In this document: positions 8,333-16,205 of the stretch, one piece after another
Layout: every line of letters begins with the position of its first letter
How positions within the stretch are numbered: the stretch's first letter is position 1
NCBI GenBank assembly: GCA_049791475.1
Contig: JBAQZZ010000169.1
Span: 1-35,387, forward strand
DNA length: 35,387 nucleotides
Source: CAXBID01 sp049791475
GTDB taxonomy: Bacteria > Bacteroidota > Bacteroidia > Flavobacteriales > Flavobacteriaceae
Direction of reading: 5' to 3'
Notes under the pieces: generated by a model
Told to the model about the DNA's origin: nothing
The model's input: only the letters and a program-made list of their open reading frames with translations
Database searches by the model: none
Made by a program: the position numbers and the translations under genes

Positions 8333-8351
8333 TATTTCGTTTTATTAAACT

Positions 8352-8386
8352 AAAAAAGCTACTTCATTTACGAGGTAGCTTTTTTG
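8352..8386 (+). terminator. Rho-independent terminator after the metalloprotease gene
   Basis: A 10-base stem AAAAAGCTAC / GTAGCTTTTT around a 12-base loop, followed by a T-rich tail, 20 bases after the stop codon. Confidence 0.8.
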
Positions 8387-8485
8387 TTTTATAAATTAGT
8401 TGATGTTTCTTTTTAGGAACAAACAATTGTTTACTTTATGTTTCATTTACTAATACCAATGAAAATGCAATTTCTATGCCATATT

Positions 8486-9034
8486 TTAAGAATACTCCCG
8501 TTTTTTTCCTTTAACACCTTCAAAAAATTTACGCATAAATTTTAAATCAGCGTCAACATCATCCGTTGGATAAAAAGGTTCAGAAATTTTGTTTTGTTTA
8601 TTTTCAAAATCAAGTGTGAACATAATAATTGGCACTTTGGCTTCCTTGGCTATGTAGTAAAATCCTGTTCGCCATTCAGTAACTTTTTTTCTAGTACCTT
8701 CAGGAGCTAATGTCATTCTAAATTCATCTTTTTCATTAAACAATTTAGCTATGGCTTCAACTTTATTTTCATTATTCTGTCTGTTTATTGGCGCACCGCC
8801 TAAAGCCCTAAAAAACCATCCTATTGGAAATACAAATAATTCTTTTTTTCCAACAAAATTTGTTTTTAAACCAATAACGGCTCTCAATAAAACACCTATA
8901 TAGAAATCATGCCAACTGGTATGTGGAACAGCGATAATAACTGCTTTTTTAATGGTACTTATTGAAAAATTTGTATTGCCAACAACCTGCCAACCCAAAA
9001 CTTTAAAATAAATAAATTTGGCTAGCCGTTGCAT
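8486..9034 (-). CDS. Small 1-acyl-glycerol-3-phosphate acyltransferase (PlsC family)
   Basis: 182 residues, short for the family and without an obvious membrane anchor beyond the N-terminal hydrophobic stretch. Both catalytic blocks are standard: AVPHTSWHDF (His38-x4-Asp43) and LAPEGTRKK near residue 112. It probably transfers an acyl chain to a lysolipid or a related acceptor at the inner membrane. Its start is 1 base from the kdnB-like stop, so it is the last gene of the kdsB-HAD-kdnB run. That context raises the possibility of a role in lipid A or LPS core modification, but nothing in the sequence proves it. Confidence 0.85.
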   Translation of the reverse strand: MQRLAKFIYFKVLGWQVVGNTNFSISTIKKAVIIAVPHTSWHDFYIGVLLRAVIGLKTNFVGKKELFVFPIGWFFRALGGAPINRQNNENKVEAIAKLFNEKDEFRMTLAPEGTRKKVTEWRTGFYYIAKEAKVPIIMFTLDFENKQNKISEPFYPTDDVDADLKFMRKFFEGVKGKKREYS

Positions 9035-9035
9035 A

Positions 9036-10118
9036 TTACATTTTTTGATAAAGTTCTTTTAACTTTTTTGGTGTCGCTATTTGCTCCCAGTTTTTACCCA
9101 GTGCATTTTCCCATAAAGGCTTCAAACTTAAGGCTATATTAATCATAGTTTCAAATTCTTTATCGCTCAAATCTGCACAAATATCCTTTGGTAATTGAAT
9201 ATTATGTTTGGCTTTCATAGCCTTAAAAAGGGCCACCCCTTCTGGGTAAAACTCTTCTAAGTGATTAAAAACAATACAGTTTCCTATACCGTGCTTTGTG
9301 CCTAGTAAATAGGACAAGCCGTAACTCATAGCATGAGCTACACCTACTTGAGAATACACAATGCTCATACCACCATGCCACGAAGCCATCATGAGTTTGT
9401 CTTGAGCTGCTTTAGCATCAAGTTTGTTGGTTAAAAAGATGTCTTTACAAAGCTCTAAAGCCATGTCGCCATAAGTTTGGCTAAATGCATTTAAATATGT
9501 GCCTTTTAAAGATTCAATACAATGAATATAACAATCCATTCCTGTATAAAACCATTGTTCTTTAGGAACATCTTTGGTCAATTCTGGGTCTAATATAACT
9601 TGATCGAAAGGTGTGAAATCAGAATTTATACCTAGTTTTTTTTCTGGACCTGTTAATACTGTTGTACGTGAAACTTCAGAACCAGTTCCAGATATTGTTG
9701 GAATACCAACATGGTAAATAGCTGGATTTTTAACCAAATCCCAACCTTGGTAGTGTTTGGTTTCGCCTTTATTAGTAAGCATAATAGAAACGGCTTTAGC
9801 TAAATCTAAAAGTGTGCCGCCACCTATACCTATAACACCTGAAGGACGTTCTTTTGTATCTAAAATAATAGATTCTACGAGTTCATCAACCTGAGATGTT
9901 TTGGGTTCTTCTTTAGCAGAAATATAAATGATTTTATCATCATAAGATAAATTAATCCTTGATGTTAACCATGGATTACTTCTAAAAATATCATCTACCA
10001 AAAAAATAAAAGGTGCTTTAATATTTAATCGCTTTGGGGCAATAATATCATTTAATTGATTGAAACTACCTCTGCCAAAAACCACTCTTGGCACCATTGG
10101 AAAGTTTTTATAACTCAT
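9036..10118 (-). CDS. kdnB: Iron-type alcohol dehydrogenase, probable Kdo 8-oxidase
   Basis: 360 residues. KdnB of Shewanella oxidises the 8-hydroxyl of Kdo, the first step to 8-amino-Kdo. Group III dehydrogenase features: the nucleotide site GIGGGTLLDLAKA near residue 97, GIPTISGTGSEVSRTT around 138-153, and metal ligands Asp195, His199 (MDCYIHCIES), His262 (GVAHAMSY) and His276 (TKHGIGN). The blocks YQGWDLVKNP, NSDFTPFDQVILDPEL and QWFYTGMDCYIHCIESLKG match my recollection of KdnB more closely than of general butanol or glycerol dehydrogenases, and kdsB lies two genes upstream. The partner aminotransferase KdnA is not in this window. If it is absent from the genome, the assignment weakens. 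Confidence 0.75.
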   Translation of the reverse strand: MSYKNFPMVPRVVFGRGSFNQLNDIIAPKRLNIKAPFIFLVDDIFRSNPWLTSRINLSYDDKIIYISAKEEPKTSQVDELVESIILDTKERPSGVIGIGGGTLLDLAKAVSIMLTNKGETKHYQGWDLVKNPAIYHVGIPTISGTGSEVSRTTVLTGPEKKLGINSDFTPFDQVILDPELTKDVPKEQWFYTGMDCYIHCIESLKGTYLNAFSQTYGDMALELCKDIFLTNKLDAKAAQDKLMMASWHGGMSIVYSQVGVAHAMSYGLSYLLGTKHGIGNCIVFNHLEEFYPEGVALFKAMKAKHNIQLPKDICADLSDKEFETMINIALSLKPLWENALGKNWEQIATPKKLKELYQKM

Positions 10119-10211
10119 TTAATATGTTTTCTTTTACAAAAAGTAAAAATAGTATTATTTTAAATTTTATAGCTTTTAATCGTGTTGAAATTTCTTAAAA
10201 AAATCACACTA

Positions 10212-10916
10212 TTAATTTAATAGTTTTAATAAGTCTCTTAAAGAATTTATCGTTTTATAATGCTTTCCATTTGTTTCTTTTTCTGTGACTTGTTCATGTG
10301 CCCAAGTCGTATGAAAAGGAATATGAATAGCATGTGCTTTAATGTTTACTAATGGCAAAATATCAGATTTTAAAGAATTTCCTATCATTAAAAACTCTGA
10401 AGGTTTAATGTCTAAATGATTTAATAACTTGGAATAATTTGCTTCCTGTTTATCACTTAAAACTTCAATGTGATGAAAATAATTAGTCAGCCCAGATTTT
10501 TCTAATTTTCGTTCTTGGTCTAACAAATCTCCTTTAGTTGCCAAAATTAATCTGTAATTTTTAGATAACGTTTTTAAAACATCTTCCACGCCATCTAACA
10601 ATTCTACTGGCTTGTTAAGCATCTCTTTTCCAATATTTAAAATAGCTTCAAGAGTTTTATTTGAAATCGTATAATTAGATAATTCTAAAGCAGATTCTAC
10701 CATAGACAGCGTAAATGCTTTAACACCATAACCATACAAATTAAGATTATCTATTTCTTTTTTAAAAAGTTCTTGATCTATTTTATTTTTTGTTTCATAT
10801 TTAGATAGTAATTCACAGAATTGTTCTTCGGCTTCTCTAAAATAGGTTTCGTTTACCCAAAGTGTATCATCGGCATCAAAGCCAATTACTTTTATGTTTT
10901 GATAATTTATTTCCAT
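10212..10916 (-). CDS. HAD-superfamily hydrolase (class IA phosphatase-like)
   Basis: 234 residues. HAD motif I is GFDADDTLW with nucleophile Asp14 and acid Asp16; motif II is the Thr of LILATKGD near residue 125; a Lys lies in the following helix; motif III/IV is MIGNSLKSDILP near residue 180. An insert of about 85 residues between motifs I and II is a helical cap, so it is a small-molecule phosphatase of the YjjG/YfnB kind and not the capless KdsC. It overlaps kdsB by 10 bases and precedes kdnB, so a sugar-phosphate substrate in Kdo metabolism is possible. That is inference from context only. Confidence 0.82.
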   Translation of the reverse strand: MEINYQNIKVIGFDADDTLWVNETYFREAEEQFCELLSKYETKNKIDQELFKKEIDNLNLYGYGVKAFTLSMVESALELSNYTISNKTLEAILNIGKEMLNKPVELLDGVEDVLKTLSKNYRLILATKGDLLDQERKLEKSGLTNYFHHIEVLSDKQEANYSKLLNHLDIKPSEFLMIGNSLKSDILPLVNIKAHAIHIPFHTTWAHEQVTEKETNGKHYKTINSLRDLLKLLN

Positions 10917-11635
10917 AATTTCTTGGCGCGTTCTAAATCTTCAGGCGTATCAATTTCTACACCTTGCACATCTGTTTCTACCATTTTTATGCGCTTGCCG
11001 TATTCTAAATAGCGCAGCTGCTCCAGTTTTTCTGAAGCCTCTAATGATAACATTGGCAACTTATAAAAATCTAAAATAGCATCTTTTCTAAAGGCATAAA
11101 CGCCTTTATGTTTATAGTATTTTACACCTGCATTTTTATCTCTTGGAAAAGGAATTGGGCTACGCGAAAAATATAATGCAAATTTAGATTGATCGATAAC
11201 AACCTTTACTGTATTTGGGTTATTTATCTCTTCTAAATCTGTGATATGTACCATTAATGACGCTAAATCGACTTCCTTATTTGGGTCGTTTTTAAAAACT
11301 TCAATAAGTTTTGCTAAAGATTCTGCATCTGTAAATGGCTCATCACCTTGCACATTTATAACCACATCAATATCCATAGATTCAACAGCTTCTGCAATTC
11401 TATCGCTTCCACAATCGTGTTCTTTTTTACTCATTATTGCCTTTCCACCATTATTTACAATCTCATCATAAATAATAGCACTATCGGTTACCACAAAAAC
11501 ATCGTCAAATAAATGGGTAGCTACTGTAGCTTCGTAGGTTCGTAGAATAACTGTTTTTCCGCTTAAATCTTGCATCAATTTACCAGGAAAACGAGAAGCG
11601 CTATATCGCGCAGGAATCATAGAAATTATTTTCAT
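10907..11635 (-). CDS. kdsB: 3-deoxy-manno-octulosonate cytidylyltransferase (CMP-Kdo synthetase)
   Basis: 242 residues, normal length. It activates Kdo (or, in bacteria with KdnAB, 8-amino-Kdo) with CTP to give the CMP-sugar donor for lipopolysaccharide assembly in the cytoplasm. Diagnostic blocks: the CTP-binding N-terminus MIPARYSASRFPGKLM, EHDCGSDRIAEA near residue 75, INVQGDEPF near 95, YFSRSPIPFPRD near 150 and the C-terminal EKLEQLRYLE and GVEIDTPEDLERA. It is the upstream gene of a tight minus-strand run with the HAD phosphatase (10-base overlap), the kdnB-like dehydrogenase and an acyltransferase. Confidence 0.95.
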   Translation of the reverse strand: MKIISMIPARYSASRFPGKLMQDLSGKTVILRTYEATVATHLFDDVFVVTDSAIIYDEIVNNGGKAIMSKKEHDCGSDRIAEAVESMDIDVVINVQGDEPFTDAESLAKLIEVFKNDPNKEVDLASLMVHITDLEEINNPNTVKVVIDQSKFALYFSRSPIPFPRDKNAGVKYYKHKGVYAFRKDAILDFYKLPMLSLEASEKLEQLRYLEYGKRIKMVETDVQGVEIDTPEDLERAKKLWK

Positions 11636-11674
11636 TAAATAGCTTTCATTTCTTATTCAAAAATAGAATAATTA

Positions 11675-12250
11675 TTAAAAGATTCCGCTTTTATTTCGTT
11701 TAAACTTATTATATAATTTAAAAATCACGAATAAAATAATGATTACAAAGATTATTGCTAGAATGGGAATAAAAATAGAAAGTATGGACATGACTATGGA
11801 AGTTCCTGTTTCTAAAGTTGAAACCACAGGATTTGCTAAACCACCTGTTGTTGCTGTGGATGCTAAACGGGTTGTACTTGCGGTTCCTGCTATGGCAGCA
11901 GCTGTACCACCGCCAGCAATTATAGCTAGAGCCCAAGTAATTACAGGACTTAAATCTGCTACTGTTGATAACATAATTACGGTGCCTGCTAAGGCTGCTA
12001 AAGGGACCGATATGGTGTCTAGTAAATTATCAACGTAAGGTATAAAATATGCAAATATTTCTACTAATGTGGCTACACCCAAAGCAACTAATGCGGTTGT
12101 GCTTCCAATCCATTGCCAAGATTCATTAAGTTGCCAAACATCAAAATACGATGCTAAACTTAAAGCAAACAAAGGAACAAATACACGAAAGCCAACTGAT
12201 GCTGCTAGCCCTATGCCTAAAAAGATACTAATAATGGTTTCGAATCCCAT
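11675..12250 (-). CDS. DUF4126 integral membrane protein
   Basis: 191 residues from the Met at 12250. The frame is open to 12331, but the extra 27 residues are encoded by an interspersed repeat (12252-12273) and polar sequence, so I start at MGFETIISIFLGIGLAAS. About five hydrophobic segments are seen: residues 5-27, 42-65, 75-100, 105-130 with a Gly/Ala-rich stretch (AIIAGGGTAAAIAGTAS), and a strong C-terminal helix (IFIPILAIIFVIIILFVIF) with a basic tail. DUF4126 has no established function. It lies 39 bases upstream of kdsB on the same strand and may be co-transcribed with it. Confidence 0.82.
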   Translation of the reverse strand: MGFETIISIFLGIGLAASVGFRVFVPLFALSLASYFDVWQLNESWQWIGSTTALVALGVATLVEIFAYFIPYVDNLLDTISVPLAALAGTVIMLSTVADLSPVITWALAIIAGGGTAAAIAGTASTTRLASTATTGGLANPVVSTLETGTSIVMSILSIFIPILAIIFVIIILFVIFKLYNKFKRNKSGIF

Positions 12251-12251
12251 A

Positions 12252-12273
12252 TCCCCTAAATCCCTGAAGGGGA
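12252..12273. repeat. Interspersed palindromic repeat (TCCCC...GGGGA)
   Basis: TCCCC and GGGGA arms around TAAATCCCTGAA, directly before the DUF4126 start. Similar units are common between flavobacterial genes. It decides the start choice of DUF4126, because the longer frame would translate this repeat. Confidence 0.5.
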
Positions 12274-12307
12274 CTTTTGTTTTAGTTAATATTAACTTTT
12301 TATAATG

Positions 12308-12392
12308 AAAGTGAAAAGTTTCAGAATTCAACGAAATTGACTGCTCCCGATAGCTATCGGGACTGCCACTGCCTACTGCGACTTTTCACTTT
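12308..12392. repeat. Nested palindrome (REP/MITE-like), possible terminator of the helicase gene
   Basis: A perfect 12-base outer inverted repeat, AAAGTGAAAAGT (12308-12319) and ACTTTTCACTTT (12381-12392), encloses an 18-base perfect palindrome TCCCGATAGCTATCGGGA (12345-12362). The palindrome recurs with one mismatch inside rnpB at 17677-17694. The outer right arm reaches the stop codon of the helicase gene, so the transcript of that gene would fold here. Confidence 0.65.
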
Positions 12393-13815
12393 ATTCCTCA
12401 AAAAAATCATCTTTAAAACCAATAAGATACAATTTTTCTTTGGCACGAGTTACTGCTGTATACAACCAACGTAAATAATCTTTATCAATGCCATTTGGCA
12501 AATAAGGTTGTTCTACAAAAACGGTGTTCCATTGCCCACCTTGAGACTTATGACAAGTTATTGCGTAAGAGAATTTTACCTGTAATGCATTAAAATGTTT
12601 ATTGCTTTTTACCTTTAGAAACTTTTTATATTTACTGGTTTCATTTTCATAATCTTTCATTACTTCTTGGTAAAGTCTGTTAGATTCCTCGTAGGGTAAT
12701 GAGGGGGTTTCAGCGTCAATAGTATCTAGTAATAAAACGGTTTCAAAAGGCGTCATTTTTGGATAATCAACCATTCTTACTTTAACTTCCGCAAAGCGAA
12801 ATCCATAAATTTCTTGGATACTAAAAATCTCTAAAACTTCAATAATATCACCATTTGCTATAAAACCAGCTTCGGTAGTTGGTTTTATCCAGAAATAATT
12901 ATTCTTTACAACCATTAAATAATCGCCAGAAGATAATTCGTTTTCATTAAACAAAATTCTACTTCGTATTTGTTGATTGTAAAGGTTAGCTCTTTTATTA
13001 CTTCTTACAATAATGGCGGTTTCTTCATTTCCTAAATTGCTGTACGCATCGTTTATGGCATCCATAATATCATAACCATCAACAAGTCTAATAATATCCT
13101 TAAAATCGTTTAAATCGAACTTAAAGCCTTCATAAAATGAATTTGACAAAGCTTCTCGCAAAATGGTTGCGTTTGCTAATATACCGGAGTCTTGCTCTTG
13201 CCTCACCACTTCATCAAGTTCCATTTTAGTAACTTCTTTATTGTAATTTAAGGCCAGCGTGTTTTCATTTAATGCCGGACTTAAATCGAGTTTCACAGGT
13301 GGAAGTTGTGCTGTATCACCAATTAAAAGCAATTTACATTGATGGCCAGAATACACATACTGCATCAAATCATCTAAAAGCGAACCGTTTTCAAAAAGTT
13401 TAGATTCTCCGGGTGTATCTGGAATCATTGATGCTTCATCTACTATAAAAATGGTGTTTTTGTGTTTATTAGGCTGCAATACAAATTTTACGCCACCATT
13501 TTTTTCTTTTTTTGGAAAATATATTTTTTTATGAATGGTAAATGCCTCTTTTTTAGAATAATTAGAAATTACTTTAGCCGCTCTACCCGTTGGTGCCATT
13601 AAAACAGCACTCTTTTTTGCTTTCCATAAATTAGTAACAATCGTGCCCACAATGGTAGTTTTCCCTGTGCCTGCATAGCCTTTTAATAAATAAAGTATAT
13701 TTGTATCTTTACTAAAAATAAATTCAGATAGTTGCTGTAAAACAATATTTTGTTTAAGCGTTGGATTAAACGGAAACTGTTGCTTTATAAGGGAATAAAA
13801 TTCGGATGGCGTCAT
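12391..13815 (-). CDS. RecD-like superfamily 1 DNA helicase
   Basis: 474 residues. It is an ATP-driven 5'-3' helicase type; Bacteroidota carry it as a stand-alone protein, and its exact repair role is unclear. Motifs in order: GYAGTGKTT (Walker A, residues 45-53), MAPTGRAA, IFIVDEASM (Walker B, near 125), LLIGDTAQLPPVK (motif III), the Arg of VRSNKRANLYN (near 273), the late YAITCHKSQGGQW (motif V) and LYTAVTRAKEKLYLIG (motif VI) at the C-terminus. It lacks the long N-terminal domain of RecD2, fitting the short RecD-like/UvrD_C_2 class. It is divergent from the membrane-protein operon at 13943. Confidence 0.9.
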   Translation of the reverse strand: MTPSEFYSLIKQQFPFNPTLKQNIVLQQLSEFIFSKDTNILYLLKGYAGTGKTTIVGTIVTNLWKAKKSAVLMAPTGRAAKVISNYSKKEAFTIHKKIYFPKKEKNGGVKFVLQPNKHKNTIFIVDEASMIPDTPGESKLFENGSLLDDLMQYVYSGHQCKLLLIGDTAQLPPVKLDLSPALNENTLALNYNKEVTKMELDEVVRQEQDSGILANATILREALSNSFYEGFKFDLNDFKDIIRLVDGYDIMDAINDAYSNLGNEETAIIVRSNKRANLYNQQIRSRILFNENELSSGDYLMVVKNNYFWIKPTTEAGFIANGDIIEVLEIFSIQEIYGFRFAEVKVRMVDYPKMTPFETVLLLDTIDAETPSLPYEESNRLYQEVMKDYENETSKYKKFLKVKSNKHFNALQVKFSYAITCHKSQGGQWNTVFVEQPYLPNGIDKDYLRWLYTAVTRAKEKLYLIGFKDDFFEE

Positions 13816-13896
13816 TAAATGGCTTATAAATTATAAATTATTCAAATATAGAAATGATTTTTATGCCCTAAGGTTTTTACGATTAAAAAAAAATTG

Positions 13897-13904
13897 TAGA
13901 TTTG
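13897..13904 (+). promoter_or_regulatory. Bacteroidota-type -7 promoter box
   Basis: TAGATTTG fits TAnnTTTG and lies 38 bases before the ATG at 13943, in the divergent gap after the helicase start. The -33 element is not clear. Confidence 0.5.
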
Positions 13905-13942
13905 CTAAATACCATTAATTAACTTTATAATTAAATATAACT

Positions 13943-14680
13943 ATGTTAACATTCATTCTAATTGCAGTTGCTGTGATTCTTGTAACAATTGGCTTGGTTA
14001 AGCTGGTTGACAAATTTGTACCTCAAAAACTTAAGCCTGTTTTAACTATTGCACTATGGTTATTAATTGCTTTTTTAGGATATCAAACATTTATGTCTGT
14101 TTACAATCCTATACTTTTCAACCAAGTAAAAGATAAACGTTATGCTAAAGTTATTAAAAGCTTAATAGACATTAGAGACGCTCAATTAGCTCACAAACAA
14201 GTAACTGGGAAGTTTTCTGGTGATTTTGACAAACTAGTTAAATTTATAGATACCGCCCAATTTACGCTTACACAACGTCGTGATTCTAGTACAATTGATG
14301 AAGTACTTAGTAAACAATTTGGTGTAGATATGTATAAAGATATTGTTATTACCGACACTTTAGGTTTTGTTTCTGTTAGGGATTCTTTATTTAAAAAGTC
14401 TGATAGATATAAAACGATGATGAACGTTCCTGCTGGTGAAGCAGGTGCTAAATTTTCGCTTAAAGCGGGATTTTTAGAACAAAATGATATAAAAATTCCA
14501 GTTTTTGAAGCTATGGTAAAAAAATCAGTAATCCTATTCGATCAAGATAAAGACTTAATAAATCAAGAAAATCAAGTAGTTTCGGTTGAAGCTGTTAATG
14601 GAGATGCTTTAAGAGTAGGTTCTATGGACGAAGTAAATACCAACGGAAATTGGCCAAAAAATTATGGCACAATCGATTAA
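13943..14680 (+). CDS. Conserved membrane-anchored protein of unknown function
   Basis: 245 residues. Two N-terminal membrane helices (about 2-22 and 34-52: LTFILIAVAVILVTIGLVKL and VLTIALWLLIAFLGYQTFM) are followed by a soluble domain of about 190 residues with KYAK..IKSLIDIRDAQLAH-like helical content and a Gly-rich end. I recognise no catalytic motif. It is the first gene of an operon: its end overlaps the DUF3822 gene by 17 bases, and rsmD follows. This order suggests a membrane or envelope protein co-produced with a ribosome-maturation enzyme, with no functional link I can prove. Confidence 0.75.
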   Translation: MLTFILIAVAVILVTIGLVKLVDKFVPQKLKPVLTIALWLLIAFLGYQTFMSVYNPILFNQVKDKRYAKVIKSLIDIRDAQLAHKQVTGKFSGDFDKLVKFIDTAQFTLTQRRDSSTIDEVLSKQFGVDMYKDIVITDTLGFVSVRDSLFKKSDRYKTMMNVPAGEAGAKFSLKAGFLEQNDIKIPVFEAMVKKSVILFDQDKDLINQENQVVSVEAVNGDALRVGSMDEVNTNGNWPKNYGTID

Positions 14681-15491
14681 TAATCCAAATAAACTAACTA
14701 ATCTAGAATTGTCCATTCAACTAAGTTTGAGTGGACTTTCTTTTTGTATCCTACAAAGAGGCACAAATACCATTGTTGCTTTAAAGGATTATAACTTTGA
14801 TAAAAAGTTAAATCCAATTGAGCTATTAGATCGGTTAAAACACCTTTTTAATTCAGAATCTGTTTTAAAAAACAGTTTTGAAAGTGTTGTTGTAATTCAT
14901 GATAATGCGCTTTCCACTTTAGTTCCAAAAGCCCTTTTTAATGCCGATTGTTTATCCGATTATTTAAAGTTTAATACTAAAATATTAAAATCAGATTTTA
15001 TAACATCAGATACTATTGACATTAATGACAGTGTTAATGTTTATGTGCCATATATAAATATCAATAATTTTATTTACGACAAGTTTGGAAGCTTCACTTT
15101 TAAACATGTATCAACCATTTTAGTTGAGAAAATTTTATTGATTGAAAAGCATTCTGATATACCTAAAGTATATGTAAACATTAGCAAAAATCATTTTGAA
15201 ATTATTGTGGTTAATGCTGCAAAACTTCAACTTTACAATTCATTTGAGTACAACACTAAAGAAGATTTTATTTATTATGTGCTTTTTACGGCAGAACAAC
15301 TAAAGTTAAATCCAGAGAAGTTAAACTTAATTTTTATTGGTGATGTTGATACTAAAAATGAATTATACACTATAGCTTACAAATATATTAGGTTTGTATT
15401 TTTAGGAGACCGAGAAGATAGCTACAAATACAGTACAGATGCACAACCTGAAACCAACCACAGCAGCTTTGCTTTAATAAAAAACTTTTAA
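14664..15491 (+). CDS. DUF3822 family protein
   Basis: 275 residues. DUF3822 proteins occur in Bacteroidota next to rsmD, and the fold resembles the actin-like/ASKHA group, though no activity is established to my knowledge. Seen here: an N-terminal block LELSIQLSLSGLSFCILQ, the stretch VVVIHDNALSTLVPKALF near residue 80, NVYVPYININNFIYDKFGSF near 130, and YVNISKNHFEIIVVNAAKLQ near 175. It has no signal peptide or membrane helix. It overlaps the upstream gene by 17 bases and its stop overlaps the rsmD start (TAATG), so the three are translated from one message. Confidence 0.85.
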   Translation: MAQSINNPNKLTNLELSIQLSLSGLSFCILQRGTNTIVALKDYNFDKKLNPIELLDRLKHLFNSESVLKNSFESVVVIHDNALSTLVPKALFNADCLSDYLKFNTKILKSDFITSDTIDINDSVNVYVPYININNFIYDKFGSFTFKHVSTILVEKILLIEKHSDIPKVYVNISKNHFEIIVVNAAKLQLYNSFEYNTKEDFIYYVLFTAEQLKLNPEKLNLIFIGDVDTKNELYTIAYKYIRFVFLGDREDSYKYSTDAQPETNHSSFALIKNF

Positions 15492-16036
15492 TGCGTATTA
15501 TTTCAGGTCAATATAAAAGCAGGAGAATATTAGCTCCTAAAAATTTGCCTGTTCGCCCAACCACAGATATGGCGAAGGAATCGTTATTTAATATTTTAAA
15601 TAATCAGTTTTATTTTGACGATATTTCAGTTTTAGATCTTTTCGCAGGCACTGGCAATATCAGTTATGAATTTGCCTCAAGAGGCACTGAACAAATTACT
15701 TGCGTCGATCAAGATTTTGGTTGTGTTAAATTTATAAATGAAACAGCCAAAAAGTTTGAGATGCCCATTCAAACTATAAAAAGTGATGTGTTTAAATTTT
15801 TAGAAAAAACAACTCAAAAAGCTAATATAATTTTTGCAGACCCACCTTATAGTTTTTCTGATGAACAATTTGCTAAAATACCAGAACTCATTTTTCAAAA
15901 TAATTTAATCTTAGAAGATGGTTTACTAATTATTGAACATTCTAAACATACTGATTTATCTACTTTAAGTTATTATAACTATTCAAAAAGTTATGGCGGC
16001 AATATGTTTAGCTTTTTTGAAAACAAAGAAGTTTAA
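15491..16036 (+). CDS. rsmD: 16S rRNA (guanine-966-N2)-methyltransferase RsmD
   Basis: 181 residues. It methylates N2 of G966 in 16S rRNA of the 30S subunit using S-adenosylmethionine. Signature blocks: N-terminal MRIISGQYKSRRILAP, VRPTTDMAKESLFNIL, the SAM loop VLDLFAGTGNISYEFASRG near residue 48, and the catalytic NIIFADPPYSF (DPPY) near residue 113. Length is normal. The start overlaps the DUF3822 stop by one base. Confidence 0.95.
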   Translation: MRIISGQYKSRRILAPKNLPVRPTTDMAKESLFNILNNQFYFDDISVLDLFAGTGNISYEFASRGTEQITCVDQDFGCVKFINETAKKFEMPIQTIKSDVFKFLEKTTQKANIIFADPPYSFSDEQFAKIPELIFQNNLILEDGLLIIEHSKHTDLSTLSYYNYSKSYGGNMFSFFENKEV

Positions 16037-16069
16037 TAAAATTTTTTTAATTATCATTTTTACAGTACA

Positions 16070-16113
16070 TTAGAGGTCTCTCTAAGTTATAATTAAGAGT
16101 CGCCCCCGACTCT
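16070..16113. terminator. Two short hairpins after rsmD
   Basis: TTAGAG-GTCT-CTCTAA (16070-16085) and AGAGTC-GCCCCC-GACTCT (16096-16113), 34 bases after the rsmD stop. No long T run follows, so the termination role is uncertain; the second may be another interspersed repeat. Confidence 0.4.
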
Positions 16114-16160
16114 ATACATACTTTTCTCTTTACAAAAAAAGCAAGTCTTTTCTTGAATTT

Positions 16161-16202
16161 GTTTATGGTTTAAAATTAATATTAACCACTAAAACCATAA
16201 AC
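16161..16202 (+). promoter_or_regulatory. Long hairpin ending 3 bases before the next start codon
   Basis: A perfect 11-base inverted repeat, GTTTATGGTTT (16161-16171) and AAACCATAAAC (16192-16202), flanks a 20-base loop that itself contains TTAATATTAA. Its right arm would hide the region where the ribosome binds for the ATG at 16206. It may act as an operator in DNA or a translation-controlling fold in RNA. Confidence 0.45.
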
Positions 16203-16205
16203 AAA

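Noticed and set aside
10212..10916. kdsC (Kdo-8-phosphate phosphatase)
   Set aside because: KdsC is a capless HAD protein of about 170 residues; this one has a helical cap and 234 residues.
11739..12305. Plus-strand ORFs across the DUF4126 gene
   Set aside because: They are antisense to a clear membrane-protein gene and carry no recognisable domain or start context.
12251..12331. N-terminal extension of the DUF4126 gene
   Set aside because: It is encoded by an interspersed repeat and polar sequence in front of the first membrane helix.
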